The translations under genes and the position numbers were made by a program. A stretch of DNA of 64,000 nucleotides from Paragordius varius (taxonomy: Eukaryota > Nematomorpha), in NCBI GenBank assembly GCA_964247055.1, contig OZ176055.1, forward strand, positions 2,976,001 to 3,040,000. Reading direction: 5' to 3'. The notes beneath the pieces were generated by a model, which was not told the DNA's origin, searched no databases, and was given only the letters and a program-made list of their open reading frames with translations. Of this stretch, positions 62,030 through 64,000 are shown piece after piece (positions within the stretch are counted from its first letter, which is position 1; every line of letters begins with the position of its first letter).

Positions 62030-62660
62030 AGTTTCATGGAATTTTAATCAATATTAAAAGGGCGTTTGACAGTACAACACTGAGTACAATATGGTAGAGT
62101 TTAAGACAAAAAAAATTTACATAAAAATAACACATGTACAGCTCTCACATATTGAACCAAGCCAGGGTGTCAGATCTTATTGAAATAAGTTAGCAATCAG
62201 TCCGTTGCTTTTTATAATATTCATGGACGAAAGTAGGGAAACGTGGTGGCAGGTATTTGCTTTATGGGATGACCTAATAGCTTTCAACGAGTTGCATGAA
62301 TTGAAAGATGTATAGATGTGTTACAACGGTGCGGTTTAAAAGTAAGAAAGAAAATGGAATTAGTAAATTTTGGTGGGAAAAACGAAAAATTTAAGTAAAG
62401 GTTGGGAATCAAAAATCAGGAAAGGCAAATATTTAGGAACGATTTTAGCAGCAGATAGTTCTTTAACGCATGATATACAAATGTTAATAAATCGAAATTA
62501 TTAGGCAAATCATAAAAAATCTGAAATGTTTGCGATAAAAATATTTATCTGAAGTCAAGGGTGAGATTTACAGTTGTGCAGCCAACAGTGATGTACAATT
62601 CACAGACAAGGGCATTAAAAAAGTCAGAAAAGCAGTTTTTTTGGTCATCAAAATGGAATG
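62030..62660 (+). pseudogene. LINE (non-LTR) reverse transcriptase relic
   Basis: Scattered frames read in the order of a LINE reverse transcriptase: GILINIKRAFDSTTLSTIW (the FKKAFD block), ISPLLFIIFMDE, WDDLIAFNE at the catalytic YADD position, then NFGGKNEKF, and after it KSRVRFTVVQPTVMYNSQT, the KxRLYxAVVxPTLLYGSET block. The aspartates of the YADD box are partly kept, but stops and frame changes are frequent. No endonuclease, 3' tail or target duplication is recognised, so this is a truncated, old copy. Confidence 0.65.
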
Positions 62661-62810
62661 ACTATCAAAATTTAAAAAATTAAATTAACATTTTATATCG
62701 TATCTGATTGAAATGGAATTACTATGTTAATATTTTTGTATACATTTTTCTTTTAACACTTGGAGAGAATTACAGACATAATTATTTATGTAGATTGTTT
62801 CAATCTAAAG

Positions 62811-63766
62811 CAGGGGCATCTAACAGCTGTTTCCGGTGCTACTTGTGGCTCTTTGAAAACTTTAAGTGACTATTTGAAAAAAAATTTCAATTTCGAGTGG
62901 CGATGTAAAATTTTTAAACTTTAAAATAGTAAAAATTTTAAATTGATTTGCATATTTTATAATATTTTTTATTATTTTTCATGACATTCATTAAATCATT
63001 TGTGTTCTTTACAATCTGAAAATAGTTAAAATACTTGTAATCTAGGTGAACAAGCATTTCATTGTTAGTATAAGACGTCGGATTTTATTTTAATAAAATC
63101 ATAAAAGATTTATTAGCTAATGTAATATATTCATTAATATATTTTAAAATTGCATGATAACACCCGCAGGAATTTAAGTGGGGTTAAGTTGTTTCTGTGA
63201 AAAAAATCAATTTCTCGAATAGAATTCATGATATATTCTATTTTTGGTGTTTACGATATTAATACAATTTTACAGCAAATTTAGCAATATTATAATATTT
63301 TTACTAGTTTTTTTGTTATTTATATGAAAATTAACACATCTATATACTATATAATAATTTTATTTGATACTAATGTCTTGATATATATTAATTCAAATGC
63401 GGCTCTTCGGGTTTACTTCAATAATATAGGTATTGTCCTATTAAAAATAGGACTTTGGTTTTTAGTAACATGGCTCTTTAATATTAATTACCAAAAAAAG
63501 TTTACAAGAGGCAAGTATTCTGAAGATTTTCAGGTTGTAAAGGACACCAACGATTAAATGATGTGATGAAAAATAATAAAAATATTATAAAAAAAATTTA
63601 TGCAAATGTTGAAATCTTTACTTTTTAAATTTTTTTTTAAAAAATTTACGTCGCCACTCAAAAACTAAACTTTTAGCAAAAAATTTTGTTTTCAAATTTT
63701 TTTAAAGCCACTCAAAATTTTCAAAGAGCCACAAGTGACTCAGAAACCACCTGTTAGACACCCCTG
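62811..63766. mobile_element. Non-autonomous hAT-type element with long inverted ends
   Basis: The left end CAGGGGCATCTAACAG and, inverted, CAGGGGTGTCTAACAGGTGG continue into a shared CACTTGTGGCTCTTTGAAAA and GAGTGGCGA region of roughly 100 bp. The 956 bp contain only short open frames without family signal. The flanking 8-mers do not match well (ATCTAAAG, CCATAAAC). Confidence 0.75.
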
Positions 63767-63829
63767 CCATAAACTATAGCATCCATATCCAATCACCGAT
63801 AACATAAAAAATGAGCCATATTATATATT

Positions 63830-64000
63830 TATGCTTAAACCGCGGTCTTCGGGTCGCATGAAGCCCTTTCGAACTGATTTTTTAAGGCCAAAGACTTTAT
63901 AAAAATATTAAAATTCAATCATGTAAGGTTACATTGCGGTACATGTTTCGGTTCACAACACAATATTATGTATGAATTTAGTGCCAATATGATGAAAAAC
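63830..64000. mobile_element. Left end of another hAT-like element, cut by the window edge
   Basis: GCTTAAACCGCGGTCTTCGG then GTCGCATGAAGCCC lines up with the left end of the hAT at 7964 (CTCAAACCGCGGCCCGCGGG then CCGCATGCGGCCC). The terminal CAGTG is degraded and the right end lies beyond the window. Confidence 0.5.

Noticed and set aside
63324-63557. 77-codon frame inside the 62811-63766 element
   Set aside because: Hydrophobic A+T-rich text within a non-autonomous repeat; no resemblance to a transposase.

Overview
The window is a strongly A+T-rich stretch of an animal nuclear genome. The orthologues found are animal-type and split by GT-AG introns: MRPL39, OXCT1, CDC27/APC3, CHK1 and a receptor-type tyrosine (pseudo)kinase. 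No rRNA, tRNA or CRISPR array was seen. Introns fall into two classes: six tiny ones of 22-29 nt, and long ones of up to 5.5 kb filled with transposons. Introns this small are known in dicyemids. A short-5'/long-3' intron pattern is known in flatworms. Compact A+T-rich parasites such as myxozoans are another option. The taxon is left open between such lineages.

Layout. 269-2170 (-): MRPL39, five exons. 2218-15714 (+): OXCT1, fourteen exons, 519 codons, head-to-head with MRPL39 across 47 bp; its introns hold a hAT element with a clean 8-bp target duplication and IS630/Tc1 relics. 15960-23017: three or four orphan minus-strand exons or small ORFs of unknown identity, a 1.27-kb near-palindrome, and copies of a TTAA-flanked repeat. 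24164-35899 (-): CDC27, nine exons, with a long Ser/Asn-rich tail. Its largest intron holds a long-inverted-repeat element, a hAT transposon and two foldback elements built from 21-bp minisatellites. 36234-36488 (+): an exon encoding two membrane spans. 39447-47593 (+): a receptor-tyrosine-kinase-like domain in eight in-frame exons that lacks the glycine loop, HRD and DFG residues. A Tc1/mariner element and a Ty3/Gypsy fossil sit in its introns. 47594-56429: a repeat-rich spacer with two copies of a GGGTCGGG-ended element, one carrying a CACTA-like insert. 56430-59993 (+): CHK1, nine exons, missing at least the end of its C-terminal domain. 60000-64000: a LINE relic and hAT-derived repeats.

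Functionally, MRPL39 (mitochondrial ribosome) and OXCT1 (mitochondrial ketone-body use) share a promoter gap and both act in mitochondria. CDC27 (anaphase-promoting complex) and CHK1 (DNA-damage checkpoint) are cell-cycle genes but are not adjacent or visibly co-regulated. Apart from CHK1, whose last exons are not secured, the modelled coding frames run from start to stop without a disabling change. The transposon genes mostly carry several. The items most worth a second look are the pseudokinase, the tiny introns and the minisatellite foldback elements.
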